Origin: JBEEMU01 sp043778315
GTDB taxonomy: Bacteria > Bacteroidota > Bacteroidia > Chitinophagales > Saprospiraceae
Assembly: GCA_043778315.1 (NCBI GenBank)
Contig: JAYWGJ010000308.1
Location: 1 to 19,799, forward strand
Direction: 5' to 3'
DNA length: 19,799 nucleotides
The notes under the pieces are model-generated. The model worked only from the letters and a program-made list of their open reading frames with translations. It was not told the DNA's origin and ran no database searches. Below, piece by piece: positions 7,771 through 15,162 of the stretch. Made by a program: the position numbers and the translations under genes. The first letter of the stretch is position 1. Each line of letters begins with the position of its first letter.

Positions 7771-9897
7771 ATGCACACGTTTACCAATCGCATCGCGAAC
7801 GCTCTAAATTTGCGTCCTGCGCAAGTAGAAAATACATTGACGCTGTTCGCCGAAGGCGCAACCGTTCCGTTCATCAGTCGTTACCGAAAAGAGATGACGG
7901 GTAGCCTCGACGAAGTCGAGATTATGGCAATCAAAACCCTGCAAGACAAATATGTGGAGGTAGAAAAACGCCGCGACGCTATCGTAAAAGCTATCGAGGA
8001 ACAAGGCAAAATGACCGACGAGCTGCGCGCTCAAATCCAAAAAGCAACCGAACTCACTACGCTCGAAGACCTTTATCTGCCCTACAAACGCAGCCGCAAA
8101 ACTCGCGCGTCGCAGGCACGAGAAAAAGGTTTAGAGCCGTTAGCTACATGGCTTTTGGAACAAAAAAACGGTAGCGTTGAAGTAGCGGCAAGTCCTTATA
8201 TTACGGAACAAGTGCCTAATATCGCTGCTGCGCTGCAAGGCGCGCAAGACATCATTGCGGAACTCGTGAACGAGTCGGCGGAGGCACGCAATACAATGCG
8301 CGCTATCTTTGAACGAACCGCCGTTTTGCGTAGCAAAGTGGTGCGCGGCAAGACCGAAGAAGCCATCAAATATAAGGATTACCACGAGTTTGAGGAGAAC
8401 CTCACGCGCTGTCCGTCGCATAGAATTTTGGCGATATTGCGCGCCGAGGAAGAAGGATTTTTGCGTGTAGCGGTTGCACCGCTCAACGAAACAAACACGA
8501 CCGACGCACTCTGCCGCTTGTTCGTGAAGGCACGAAACGAAGCCGCCGAACAGGTCACTTCGGCGGTACTCGACAGCTACAAACGCCTATTAGAGCCGAG
8601 TATAGAAACGGAATTTAGGAACATCGCGAAGGAGCGCGCCGACTTAGAGGCAATCCGCGTTTTCAGCGAAAACTTACGTCAATTGCTGCTCGCAGCACCG
8701 CTCGGACAGCGCAGAGTTGTAGGCATTGACCCTGGGTTTCGGTCGGGCTGCAAGGTCGTTTGCTTAGACGAAAGCGGAATGTTATTGCATAATACTAATA
8801 TTTATCCACACGCACCGCAAAATAATTGGCGCGAAGCCGAACAAAATTTGGAGCATCTAATACAAAAATACGGCGCGACCGCTATCGCCGTAGGTAACGG
8901 AACGGCGAGCCGCGAAACGGAAGCCTTAGTACGCGGCTTGAAAACAGAGCGTCCCGTCGAGGTGTTTATGGTGAGCGAAGCAGGCGCGTCTATCTACTCC
9001 GCGTCGGACGTGGCGCGAGAGGAATTTCCCGATTTCGATGTCACAGTTCGCGGAGCGATAAGCATCGGTCGCCGCTTGATAGACCCGCTCGCCGAACTCG
9101 TCAAAATAGACCCGAAAAGTATTGGCGTTGGGCAATATCAACACGACGTAGATCAAAAATTGCTGAAAGGCAACCTCGATGCCGTCGTAGAAAGTTGTGT
9201 GAATACGGTCGGTATCGACCTCAATACAGCATCAAAACACTTGCTTACTTATGTATCTGGTTTGGGTGAAAAATTGGCGCAAAACATAGTAGATTACAGA
9301 ACGGAGAACGGTGCATTCACCACAAAACAGCAGATAAAAAAGGTAGCGCGCATGGGCGAAAAGGCGTTTGAGCAGTCGGCTGGTTTTTTGCGTGTCCGCA
9401 ACGGCAAAAACCCATTGGACAACACCGCCGTTCACCCCGAACGCTACGAACTCGTGACCGCAATGGCAAAAGACTTGAACGCTACGGTGTCTGATTTGAT
9501 ACAAAAAGAAGACTTGCGCAAGCAAATATCACTACAAAAGTATGTCACAAAAGACGTAGGTTTGCCAACGCTGACCGACATCGTCGCCGAACTCAGTAAG
9601 CCGGGTTTAGACCCACGCGGCACGGCGCAATCGTTCGCCTTCGACGAAACGATACGCACTATCGCCGACGTGAAAATAGGCATGATACTGCCTGGTATAA
9701 TCACAAATATTACTAAATTTGGTGCGTTTGTAGATATTGGCACAAAAGAAAATGGCTTAGTTCACATCTCGCAAATCACAAACCGCTATATCACCGACCC
9801 GACGCAGGTACTCAAACTACACGCACACGTTCAGGTGCGCGTGATAGAAATAGATCGCGAACGCAAACGCATTCAATTGAGTATGAAGGATTTGTAA
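7771..9897 (+). CDS. tex: Tex family RNA-binding transcription accessory protein
   Basis: This 708-residue protein has the full Tex domain order. The N-terminal helical region (about 1-300) includes the early conserved TVPFISRYRKEMTGSLDEVEI segment. A YqgF/RNase H-like domain (about 313-450) contains VVGIDPGFRSGCK, GNGTASRETE and SEAGASIYSAS. Helix-hairpin-helix repeats (about 450-560) include GVGQYQHDV and SGLGEKLAQNIVDYR. A C-terminal S1 domain (about 636-706) contains PGIITNITKFGAFVDIG and GLVHISQI. Tex proteins bind nucleic acid through S1 and act in transcription and RNA handling in the cytoplasm; their precise role differs between species. Length is usual for the family and there is no sign of truncation. 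The ATG start is supported by immediate alignment of the N-terminal family pattern. Confidence 0.96.
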   Translation: MHTFTNRIANALNLRPAQVENTLTLFAEGATVPFISRYRKEMTGSLDEVEIMAIKTLQDKYVEVEKRRDAIVKAIEEQGKMTDELRAQIQKATELTTLEDLYLPYKRSRKTRASQAREKGLEPLATWLLEQKNGSVEVAASPYITEQVPNIAAALQGAQDIIAELVNESAEARNTMRAIFERTAVLRSKVVRGKTEEAIKYKDYHEFEENLTRCPSHRILAILRAEEEGFLRVAVAPLNETNTTDALCRLFVKARNEAAEQVTSAVLDSYKRLLEPSIETEFRNIAKERADLEAIRVFSENLRQLLLAAPLGQRRVVGIDPGFRSGCKVVCLDESGMLLHNTNIYPHAPQNNWREAEQNLEHLIQKYGATAIAVGNGTASRETEALVRGLKTERPVEVFMVSEAGASIYSASDVAREEFPDFDVTVRGAISIGRRLIDPLAELVKIDPKSIGVGQYQHDVDQKLLKGNLDAVVESCVNTVGIDLNTASKHLLTYVSGLGEKLAQNIVDYRTENGAFTTKQQIKKVARMGEKAFEQSAGFLRVRNGKNPLDNTAVHPERYELVTAMAKDLNATVSDLIQKEDLRKQISLQKYVTKDVGLPTLTDIVAELSKPGLDPRGTAQSFAFDETIRTIADVKIGMILPGIITNITKFGAFVDIGTKENGLVHISQITNRYITDPTQVLKLHAHVQVRVIEIDRERKRIQLSMKDL

Positions 9898-10034
9898 GCA
9901 CTGGGAGAGCCTACTTTATTTTCTCTTCATTCTTCAAAAAATGCACTTACTAATTGAATCGTGCAACTAAAAGCGATATTAACACCTTAAAATTTTACCT
10001 TTTTTTATGAAATAATTAAAAAAATAAAAAAGGC

Positions 10035-10066
10035 TTGTTTTATTATAAAATAAAAACGTATCTTTG
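10035..10066 (+). promoter_or_regulatory. Bacteroidota-type promoter of rplU-rpmA
   Basis: TTG at 10035-10037, within TTGTTTT, and TATCTTTG at 10059-10066 are separated by 21 nt. Both elements match the phylum's -33 and -7 consensus. The predicted transcript starts near 10073, leaving an AT-rich leader of about 70 nt before the rplU ATG. Confidence 0.85.
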
Positions 10067-10145
10067 CAGCCGAATTTGATTTAAGAGTAATTTATTGATA
10101 ATTTAGTAACAGTAATCTTTATAGTATAATCTTTATTTATTAACA

Positions 10146-10460
10146 ATGTACGCAATCGTAAAAATAGCAGGTCAGCAGTTCAAAGTAGAAGCTGGAAAGT
10201 GGCTATATGTCCACCGCTTAGAAGCCGAAAAAGATGCGCAAATTTCATTTGATGATGTATTACTCATCGACAATGATGGTGCAATTCGTGTAGGCACGCC
10301 GAACGTAGCAGGCGCAACCGTAAACTGTACCGTAGTGGAAGCTATGGTCAAAGGTGACAAAGTCATCGTTTTCAAAAAGAAACGCCGTAAGGGGTATCGC
10401 GTGAAAAAAGGTCACCGTCAGCAATTTACCAAGCTGATTGTAGATACTATTTCAGCCTAA
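10146..10460 (+). CDS. rplU: 50S ribosomal protein L21 (bL21)
   Basis: This 104-residue protein matches bL21 end to end: MYAIVKIAGQQFKVEAGKWLYVHRL at the start, an internal IRVGTPNVAGATV, and the basic VFKKKRRKGYRVKKGHRQQFTKL near the C-terminus that contacts 23S rRNA. The length is the standard bacterial one, with no C-terminal extension. It is the first gene of the rplU-rpmA pair, 91 nt before rpmA, with a strong promoter upstream. Confidence 0.98.
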   Translation: MYAIVKIAGQQFKVEAGKWLYVHRLEAEKDAQISFDDVLLIDNDGAIRVGTPNVAGATVNCTVVEAMVKGDKVIVFKKKRRKGYRVKKGHRQQFTKLIVDTISA

Positions 10461-10482
10461 TTTTTCGGATTTTTCTATTAAA

Positions 10483-10508
10483 AGCACTACAATATAAGGT
10501 TGTAGGCT
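10483..10508 (+). other. small hairpin between rplU and rpmA
   Basis: CTACAA (10487-10492) pairs with TTGTAG (10500-10505) around a 7-nt loop. AGC (10483-10485) and GCT (10506-10508) extend the stem past one bulged A. No T-run follows, so it is not an intrinsic terminator. It could be a processing or stability element in the dicistronic mRNA. Confidence 0.35.
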
Positions 10509-10551
10509 ATCGTAACAATCATTTTTAATTCTAAAATCGTAATAATTACTC

Positions 10552-11154
10552 ATGGCACATAAGAAAGGTGTAGGTAGTTCGGATAACGGACGCGACAGTA
10601 AGAGTAAACGACTTGGTGTAAAACTTTTCGGCGGGCAAGGTGCTATCGCTGGTAATATCATAGTTCGTCAGCGCGGCACGCGCTTTCACCCAGGCAAAAA
10701 CGTAGGTATCGGTCGCGACCATACCCTATACGCATTGAGCGACGGTGTAGTAACCTTCACACGAGGTCGTTTAGACCGCGTATTTATTAGCATCGTTGGC
10801 TTTGACGGTGCAGTAGCAGAAGCTCCGAAAGCAGCAGCAGTTGCAACACCAATCGCGGCGGCAGTTGCCGCTCCGAAAGCAAGCAAAAAAGCAGCGTCGG
10901 AAGGCGACGACTTGAAAAAAATTGAGGGTATCGGTCCAAAAATTGAGGAAACCCTCAAAGCATCAGGCATCGTGACTTTTACCGATTTGGCGAAAGCGTC
11001 GCAAGATACTTTAAACGCAATATTAGATGCAGGTGGCAAAGGCGTTTCGTCGGCTACTCCTGATACTTGGCCCGCACAAGCTAAAATGGCTGCGAACGGC
11101 GAGTGGGACGCATTGAAAACATGGCAAGACGAATTGGACGGCGGCAGAGCATAA
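10552..11154 (+). CDS. rpmA: 50S ribosomal protein L27 (bL27) with C-terminal helix-hairpin-helix extension
   Basis: Residues 1-85 are a complete bL27: MAHKKGVGSSDNGRDS at the N-terminus, which reaches toward the peptidyl-transferase centre, then LGVKLFGGQ, IIVRQRGTRFHPG and GRDHTLYAL. The N-terminus starts directly with MAHKK, so there is no cleavable leader of the Firmicutes kind. The protein then continues to 200 residues, more than double the usual length of about 85-90. Residues 86-117 form an Ala/Pro/Lys linker. Residues 118-200 form a compact domain beginning DDLKKIEGIGPKIEETL, a helix-hairpin-helix motif, and ending PDTWPAQAKMAANGEWDALK followed by WQDELDGG. I recall similar tails on Bacteroidota ribosomal proteins, notably L21. 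There is no frameshift; a strong terminator follows. Confidence 0.95.
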   Translation: MAHKKGVGSSDNGRDSKSKRLGVKLFGGQGAIAGNIIVRQRGTRFHPGKNVGIGRDHTLYALSDGVVTFTRGRLDRVFISIVGFDGAVAEAPKAAAVATPIAAAVAAPKASKKAASEGDDLKKIEGIGPKIEETLKASGIVTFTDLAKASQDTLNAILDAGGKGVSSATPDTWPAQAKMAANGEWDALKTWQDELDGGRA

Positions 11155-11198
11155 GCTCAATCGTTGTACAATATCAAAATAAAACTGTGTTTTATACA

Positions 11199-11238
11199 AA
11201 AGCGCAACTCTTTCTCGGGAAAGGGTTGCGCTTTTTTT
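11199..11238 (+). terminator. intrinsic terminator of rplU-rpmA
   Basis: Arms 11201-11214 and 11219-11232 pair over 14 bp (one G-T wobble) around the loop TCGG, followed by seven Ts at 11232-11238. It sits 45 nt after the rpmA stop and insulates the downstream methyltransferase gene, which has its own promoter. Confidence 0.92.
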
Positions 11239-11272
11239 ATGTGTAATAGTAAACTGAAAATTTGATTTTTAA

Positions 11273-11305
11273 TTGTATTAATTCGTTCAAAAATGTGTAC
11301 TTTTG
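11273..11305 (+). promoter_or_regulatory. promoter of the DNA methyltransferase gene
   Basis: TTG at 11273-11275 and TACTTTTG at 11298-11305 (TAnnTTTG) lie 22 nt apart. The predicted start near 11312 leaves a leader of about 24 nt before the TTG initiation codon at 11336. Confidence 0.7.
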
Positions 11306-11335
11306 TATTTCTAAATTATAATTTAAAATACACCT

Positions 11336-12706
11336 TTGAGTCACAAAACCTTAAAATTCATTGATTTATTTGCTGGCTTAGGCGGCATACGACTTGGTTT
11401 CGAGCAAGCGTGTGCAGCACGCGGTAGTGCTACAGAGTGTGTACTCACTTCGGAAATAAAGCCTTATGCGCTGCAAACGCTCCGTTATAACCACCAAAAC
11501 GATAATTTTGTAGGCGATATTTTTGAGTTAAAAAACGAAAATATACCCGATTTTGACTTTCTATTTGCTGGGTTTCCGTGCCAACCATTTAGTGCGAGCG
11601 GAAAGCGGCACGGCTTCGCCGATACTCGCGGCACTTTATTTTTTGAGATAGAGCGAATCCTACAACATAAACAACCCGAAGGATTTATTTTGGAGAATGT
11701 GGAGGGTTTGGTCAAGCATGATTTGGAACACAAACAAGATAGTATCGGGCGAACACTCCGAACTATTTTGTATAAATTGGAAGTAGTGCTGGGCTATCAG
11801 GTGTCGTGGCGAGTGATAGACTCGGTTGATTTTGGTGTGCCGCAGTCGCGTAAACGCTTGTTTATTGTAGGAACAAAAAACAACACCGTTTCATTAGACC
11901 ATTTTACACCTGTTCGTGCGGTTATCGATACTATTTTGGAGCGAGGTAAACCTATTATGGATACCGATTTTACTCAAAAATTGCTATCGCATTTTACAGT
12001 CGAATCACTTTATGGCAAAGCAATAAAAGATAAGCGAGGCGGAGAAAACAATATTCATAGTTGGGATATTGCTTTAAAAGGAGCGTGTACGCCTGCGCAA
12101 ATTGATTTACTCAATCAATTATTTAAACAGCGTAGAAAAAAACAGTGGTCTGCCGAAATCGGTATAGATTGGATGGACGGCGTGCCTTTAACGCTGTCGC
12201 AAATCGCTTCATTTTATCCTGCTAATAATCTTTTCGATAGCAATAATCTGAATGATATGCTCGACGATTTGGTGCAAAAGGGTTATTTGAGGTTCGAACA
12301 CCCGAAAAAATTAGTGAACGAACAAACCGAAAACGGGCTTGTTTCGCAGCGCGTTTACGACGATACGAAACCAAAAGGCTATAATATTGTAACGGGTAAC
12401 CTCAGCTTTGAGGTCAATAGAATCCTTAGCCCTTACGAAATCGCGCCTACTTTGGTAGCAACCGATATGGTCAAAATAGCTGTACCCGACGGCGACGGCA
12501 TTCGCCGCCTGACGATACGAGAGGGTTTACGGCTATTTGGCTACCCCGAAACCTACGACATTCCTTTAAAAAAAACGCTCGCGTTTGATTTATTGGGCAA
12601 TACGGTCGTCGTACCCGTCATTAAAGCGGTAGCAGGGCGTTTATTGGATACCATATATCTAAACGAAAAGGAAATAGTAACAGAGGAAATAGCCGTTACA
12701 GTTTAG
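11336..12706 (+). CDS. DNA (cytosine-5-)-methyltransferase of a type II R-M system
   Basis: This 456-residue C5 methyltransferase has all main motifs in order. Motif I is KFIDLFAGLGGIRLGF (7-22), binding AdoMet. Motif IV is GFPCQPFSASGKRHGF, with the catalytic Cys82. Motif VI is ENVEGL (120-125), motif VIII QSRKRLFIVG (170-179), motif IX RLTIREGLRLFGYP (391-404) and motif X LLGNTVVVPVIKAV (419-432). The target-recognition region between VIII and IX includes HSWDIALKGACTPAQIDLLN and IGIDWMDGVPLT, a type I associate with M.NgoBV/M.NlaIV-like enzymes (GGNNCC). Initiation must be TTG at 11336: an in-frame stop lies at 11324-11326 and motif I begins at residue 7. It protects host DNA from the convergent endonuclease. 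The exact target base is not determined. Confidence 0.93.
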   Translation: MSHKTLKFIDLFAGLGGIRLGFEQACAARGSATECVLTSEIKPYALQTLRYNHQNDNFVGDIFELKNENIPDFDFLFAGFPCQPFSASGKRHGFADTRGTLFFEIERILQHKQPEGFILENVEGLVKHDLEHKQDSIGRTLRTILYKLEVVLGYQVSWRVIDSVDFGVPQSRKRLFIVGTKNNTVSLDHFTPVRAVIDTILERGKPIMDTDFTQKLLSHFTVESLYGKAIKDKRGGENNIHSWDIALKGACTPAQIDLLNQLFKQRRKKQWSAEIGIDWMDGVPLTLSQIASFYPANNLFDSNNLNDMLDDLVQKGYLRFEHPKKLVNEQTENGLVSQRVYDDTKPKGYNIVTGNLSFEVNRILSPYEIAPTLVATDMVKIAVPDGDGIRRLTIREGLRLFGYPETYDIPLKKTLAFDLLGNTVVVPVIKAVAGRLLDTIYLNEKEIVTEEIAVTV

Positions 12707-13382
12707 TTCCCGTATTTTTTTTGTACAGCCGTTTTACGGTTTCTAGCCAATTTTTTTTGTATTTATCGCATTGCGGATAAAGCTCTTGCGTAGCAGCTAT
12801 CGCTATCAAAAAATCGTTTCTATCAATAAATGGCTGATAACGAAGTCTTTGCGAGTACCATGTACAAGGACGAATATTATAAATTTGCTTACGTTTCGTT
12901 TGTAATTTTATAGGGTCTTGCCCTGATGGGCTAGTGAGTTCCCAAACCTTTTTTAGCCAAATATTATCAATAGAAAGTACAGAATCGACCATTTTGTAAC
13001 TAAAAATCAGATAATCGGCATCTATTCGCTCAGGAGTTATTAGCAAAGAGGTGCAATAACTGTCAAAATTCGCAATGTCAAAGGCAGGGCTTGCTTCCGC
13101 GTTAAAGGTTTTGAGTTCCAAAAAACCTACATTTCCCCTTTCGGATAGCAAAAAATCGGGAAACTCCTGAGTATTTTCTGGCACTCTAAAATAATAGTTA
13201 TTTTGCATTAACCATTCTGCCAACCACTCTTGCAGCAAATCGCCGATAGCATCTTTACCGTTGTACTTTGCTAGCACACCTCCAAGCCGTATTTCTACAC
13301 TACCGATTTGCTCTTTTATTTTGAATTTATGTAGCAAAATACTGTAAAGCTCTTGCGCTGTTATTTTTATTGGTTTTAGCAT
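12696..13382 (-). CDS. type II restriction endonuclease, NgoBV-like (predicted GGNNCC)
   Basis: This 228-residue protein has a PD-(D/E)xK nuclease core: P75-D76 in EFPDFLLS, then E89-L90-K91 in VGFLELKTF. An upstream helix GDLLQEWLAEWLMQNN contributes Glu52. Later blocks are FDIANFDSYCTSLLITPERIDADYLIF, IDNIWLKKVWELTSPSG and KQIYNIRPCTWYS. These resemble my memory of the NgoBV restriction endonuclease family, whose founder cuts GGNNCC. It faces the C5 methyltransferase and the two reading frames overlap by 11 nt at their 3' ends, a standard R-M arrangement. No promoter matching TAnnTTTG was found upstream. Nuclease role: high confidence; NgoBV family: moderate, supported by near-absence of GGNNCC in this window. 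Confidence 0.82.
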   Translation of the reverse strand: MLKPIKITAQELYSILLHKFKIKEQIGSVEIRLGGVLAKYNGKDAIGDLLQEWLAEWLMQNNYYFRVPENTQEFPDFLLSERGNVGFLELKTFNAEASPAFDIANFDSYCTSLLITPERIDADYLIFSYKMVDSVLSIDNIWLKKVWELTSPSGQDPIKLQTKRKQIYNIRPCTWYSQRLRYQPFIDRNDFLIAIAATQELYPQCDKYKKNWLETVKRLYKKNTGTKL

Positions 13383-13455
13383 TTTGTGCCGTTGCTTTAA
13401 TATTTAATATTAGAATAATTGATATATAAAATGCGTTTCGCACACAGCAAAAAAT

Positions 13456-14094
13456 CTATGGAATATCCATATATTTATGCGTTTGTAGCGACACGCGCCA
13501 GCTTGGGTTTTGCATCACATACTCAATCATTAGCGGCAATATTTCTTGTTCTTTACTCCATTCAGGCTGTAAAAGCAGCGCGCAACGGTCGGGGACGAGC
13601 GCGGCGTGCTGCTCCGCCCAAACCAGATCATGTTTATTATAAACAATGATTTTGAGTTCGTCGGCTTGCGCCAAAACGGATTCCAACGGAAACTTGAATT
13701 TTTTGGGCGACACACACACCCAGTCCCACGCGCCCGTGAGCGGGTGCGCGCCCGAGGTTTCTATATGCGTTCGGAAGCCTTGTTTTTGAAGGGCTGCGGT
13801 GAGTTCGACGAGGTTGTGCATGGCAGGTTCGCCGCCCGTAACGACCACTATTTTGCCTTTATGTTCGGCTATGATAGGCGATATGATGTCGGTGATAGTG
13901 CGCTGCGGGTGTGCCGCCGCGTCCCAAGAGTCTTTCACGTCGCACCAAGTGCAGCCTACGTCGCAGCCGCCGAGGCGAACGAAATACGCGGCTTGCCCGT
14001 TAAAAACACCTTCGCCTTGCAGCGTGTAAAACTGCTCCATCACGGGTAGCAAAGTTTTGGTGGCAGTCAAAATATTATTGGTAGCTGTGTTCAT
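13456..14094 (-). CDS. queE: 7-carboxy-7-deazaguanine synthase QueE
   Basis: This radical SAM enzyme converts 6-carboxy-tetrahydropterin to 7-carboxy-7-deazaguanine in the preQ0/queuosine pathway. Evidence is the N-terminal EQFYTLQGEGVFNGQAAYFVRLGGC block, the cluster motif C44-x3-C48-x2-C51 (CDVGCTWCDVKDSW), VTGGEPAMH (85-93), and the ETSGAHPL and VCVSPKKFKFP segments. Length, 212 residues, is normal for the Bacteroidota type. The ATG start is 4 nt after the stop of the lipoprotein gene upstream, so the two are surely co-transcribed. The other queuosine genes (queC, queD, folE) are not in the window. The endonuclease gene follows 73 nt downstream on the same strand. Confidence 0.95.
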   Translation of the reverse strand: MNTATNNILTATKTLLPVMEQFYTLQGEGVFNGQAAYFVRLGGCDVGCTWCDVKDSWDAAAHPQRTITDIISPIIAEHKGKIVVVTGGEPAMHNLVELTAALQKQGFRTHIETSGAHPLTGAWDWVCVSPKKFKFPLESVLAQADELKIIVYNKHDLVWAEQHAALVPDRCALLLQPEWSKEQEILPLMIEYVMQNPSWRVSLQTHKYMDIP

Positions 14095-14098
14095 TTGC

Positions 14099-14581
14099 TT
14101 ATTCTTTTGGTCGCGTTTCGCGCAATAACTCCGCGTCGGCGGGTGTGTAACATTCGCCTGTCGGTGCGGTGACGATGTGCCATTTGATATTTTTATTCGA
14201 TAATTCGATGTGTGCAGTTCCTTTTGAGTTATCGCGATAGGTCATAAAATCGAAATCAATCGCTGTTTTATTTTTGGGTACGGGGACTTTGAACGCGAGT
14301 TCTGCGCCGCGTTCGCCGCAGTCCGTTTTGCTATTCGCTACCGCGCAATACGACCCCTCGAGCGTATCTTTAAACTGCGTAATATCGATGGAAAACGTAG
14401 GCGCGTCCTTCGCGCTGCCACTTTTCATTTCGTAGTAACCGACTAAGGGTGAGTCAGTTGCGTCGGTCGTTAGTGCATTCGCTTCGGTAGCGGTCTGCTC
14501 TACCTGCGGCGTTTCTTGACAAGCAAAAAACAGAATGACCATTGCCAATAAAATCGACGTGACGGAGATAATTATTTTCAT
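14099..14581 (-). CDS. small predicted lipoprotein, function unknown
   Basis: The protein has 160 residues. It begins with a short basic end and a hydrophobic segment, MKIIISVTSILLAMVILFFA, followed by Cys21, a lipoprotein-type signal peptide (FFAC) cleaved before the cysteine. The mature part opens with a Thr/Glu/Ala-rich flexible stretch (to about residue 45). A compact, probably beta-rich domain follows, including GYYEMKSG, FKDTLEGSYCAVANSKTDCGERG and IELSNKNIKWHI. The two closely placed cysteines (SYC and TDC) could form a disulfide. I do not recognise the domain. It is 4 nt upstream of queE, but a functional link is not implied. Upstream lies the repeat-rich spacer. Confidence 0.8.
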   Translation of the reverse strand: MKIIISVTSILLAMVILFFACQETPQVEQTATEANALTTDATDSPLVGYYEMKSGSAKDAPTFSIDITQFKDTLEGSYCAVANSKTDCGERGAELAFKVPVPKNKTAIDFDFMTYRDNSKGTAHIELSNKNIKWHIVTAPTGECYTPADAELLRETRPKE

Positions 14582-14614
14582 TGTTTGTTTTATTAAGCGG
14601 TTAGCGAGGAAAAA

Positions 14615-14818
14615 TTGTAAGCGAGAAGTAAAAAACTAAAAACTTTGACCGTTAGAGAGGAAAAATTGTAAGCGTTAAGCTGTAAGCGATAAACTGTAAG
14701 CGAGAAGCTGTAAGCTGTAAACTTTTGACCGTTAGAGAGGAAAAACTGTAAGCGTTAAGCTGTAAGCGGGAAAAAGACTGTAAGCGAGAAGCAAAAAACT
14801 AAAAACTTTGACCGTTAG
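14615..14818. repeat. compound repeat array built on degenerate heptanucleotides
   Basis: Two nested pairs of direct repeats fill this stretch. A 41-nt unit occurs at 14615-14655 and 14778-14818 with two mismatches. A 45-nt unit occurs at 14644-14688 and 14724-14768 with one mismatch, spaced 80 nt apart. Inside, from 14668 to 14723, the sequence reads as eight consecutive 7-nt words: GTAAGCG, TTAAGCT, GTAAGCG, ATAAACT, GTAAGCG, AGAAGCT, GTAAGCT, GTAAACT. The array is non-coding and follows the 5' end of the lipoprotein gene. It resembles heptameric tandem repeats known from intergenic regions of some bacteria. Confidence 0.9.
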
Positions 14819-14901
14819 GAAGTGCTAAAAAACTGCTCACTATTATTTGTTCATTATTCACTCACGTTACGCACGAATAAAAGCGGCTTGAGCTATCGGA
14901 T

Positions 14902-14927
14902 AGCCGCATAGCGGCGGCATATCGGTA
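14902..14927 (-). repeat. REP-like palindromic element, copy 1 (inverted)
   Basis: Read on the minus strand, this 26-nt element matches copy 2 at 23 of 26 positions. Its core is the hairpin GCCGC-ATA-GCGGC at 14903-14915, followed on the + strand by a CATATCGGTA tail. Confidence 0.8.
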
Positions 14928-15019
14928 GCAATATTGTGTTGGTGTGTTTTAAAGCTGCGTAGCTGCGACATCTTTTTTCTTCTCCGTATTTACCATATTT
15001 TAATATGTTGTTGCGCGCC

Positions 15020-15045
15020 TACCAATATGTCGCCGCAATGCGGCT
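15020..15045 (+). repeat. REP-like palindromic element, copy 2
   Basis: The element begins TACCAATATGTC and contains the hairpin GCCGC-AAT-GCGGC at 15032-15044. It is inverted relative to copy 1, with 92 nt between them, so the two could pair over their full 26 nt. Confidence 0.85.
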
Positions 15046-15067
15046 TATTGGTGCGTTTATACATTTC

Positions 15068-15093
15068 TACCAATATGTCGCCGCGATGCGGCT
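15068..15093 (+). repeat. REP-like palindromic element, copy 3
   Basis: It is identical to copy 2 except for one base in the loop (GCCGC-GAT-GCGGC, 15080-15092). It is in direct orientation, with the start 48 nt after that of copy 2. Confidence 0.85.
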
Positions 15094-15162
15094 AATCGCT
15101 CTTATACTTCTCTGTGTGTAACATCAGTTATTCACTGAAAAAAACTGTTCACTATCTAAAAC

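Larger units (their letters stand above)
14827..15155. repeat. gene-free segment bounded by 17-nt direct repeats
   Basis: AAAAAACTGCTCACTAT at 14827-14843 and AAAAAACTGTTCACTAT at 15139-15155 differ at one base and bracket a stretch of about 300 nt. The bounded segment contains three copies of a 26-nt palindromic element, listed separately, and no open reading frame of note. The flanking words could mark an insertion or could be members of another simple repeat family. Confidence 0.6.

Noticed and set aside
13606..14049. Plus-strand frame of 147 codons opposite queE
   Set aside because: It is antisense to a well-supported queE and shows no domain of its own.
14615..15093. CRISPR array in the repeat-rich spacer
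   Set aside because: Repeats are of mixed lengths, overlap one another, lack regular unique spacers and no cas gene is nearby.
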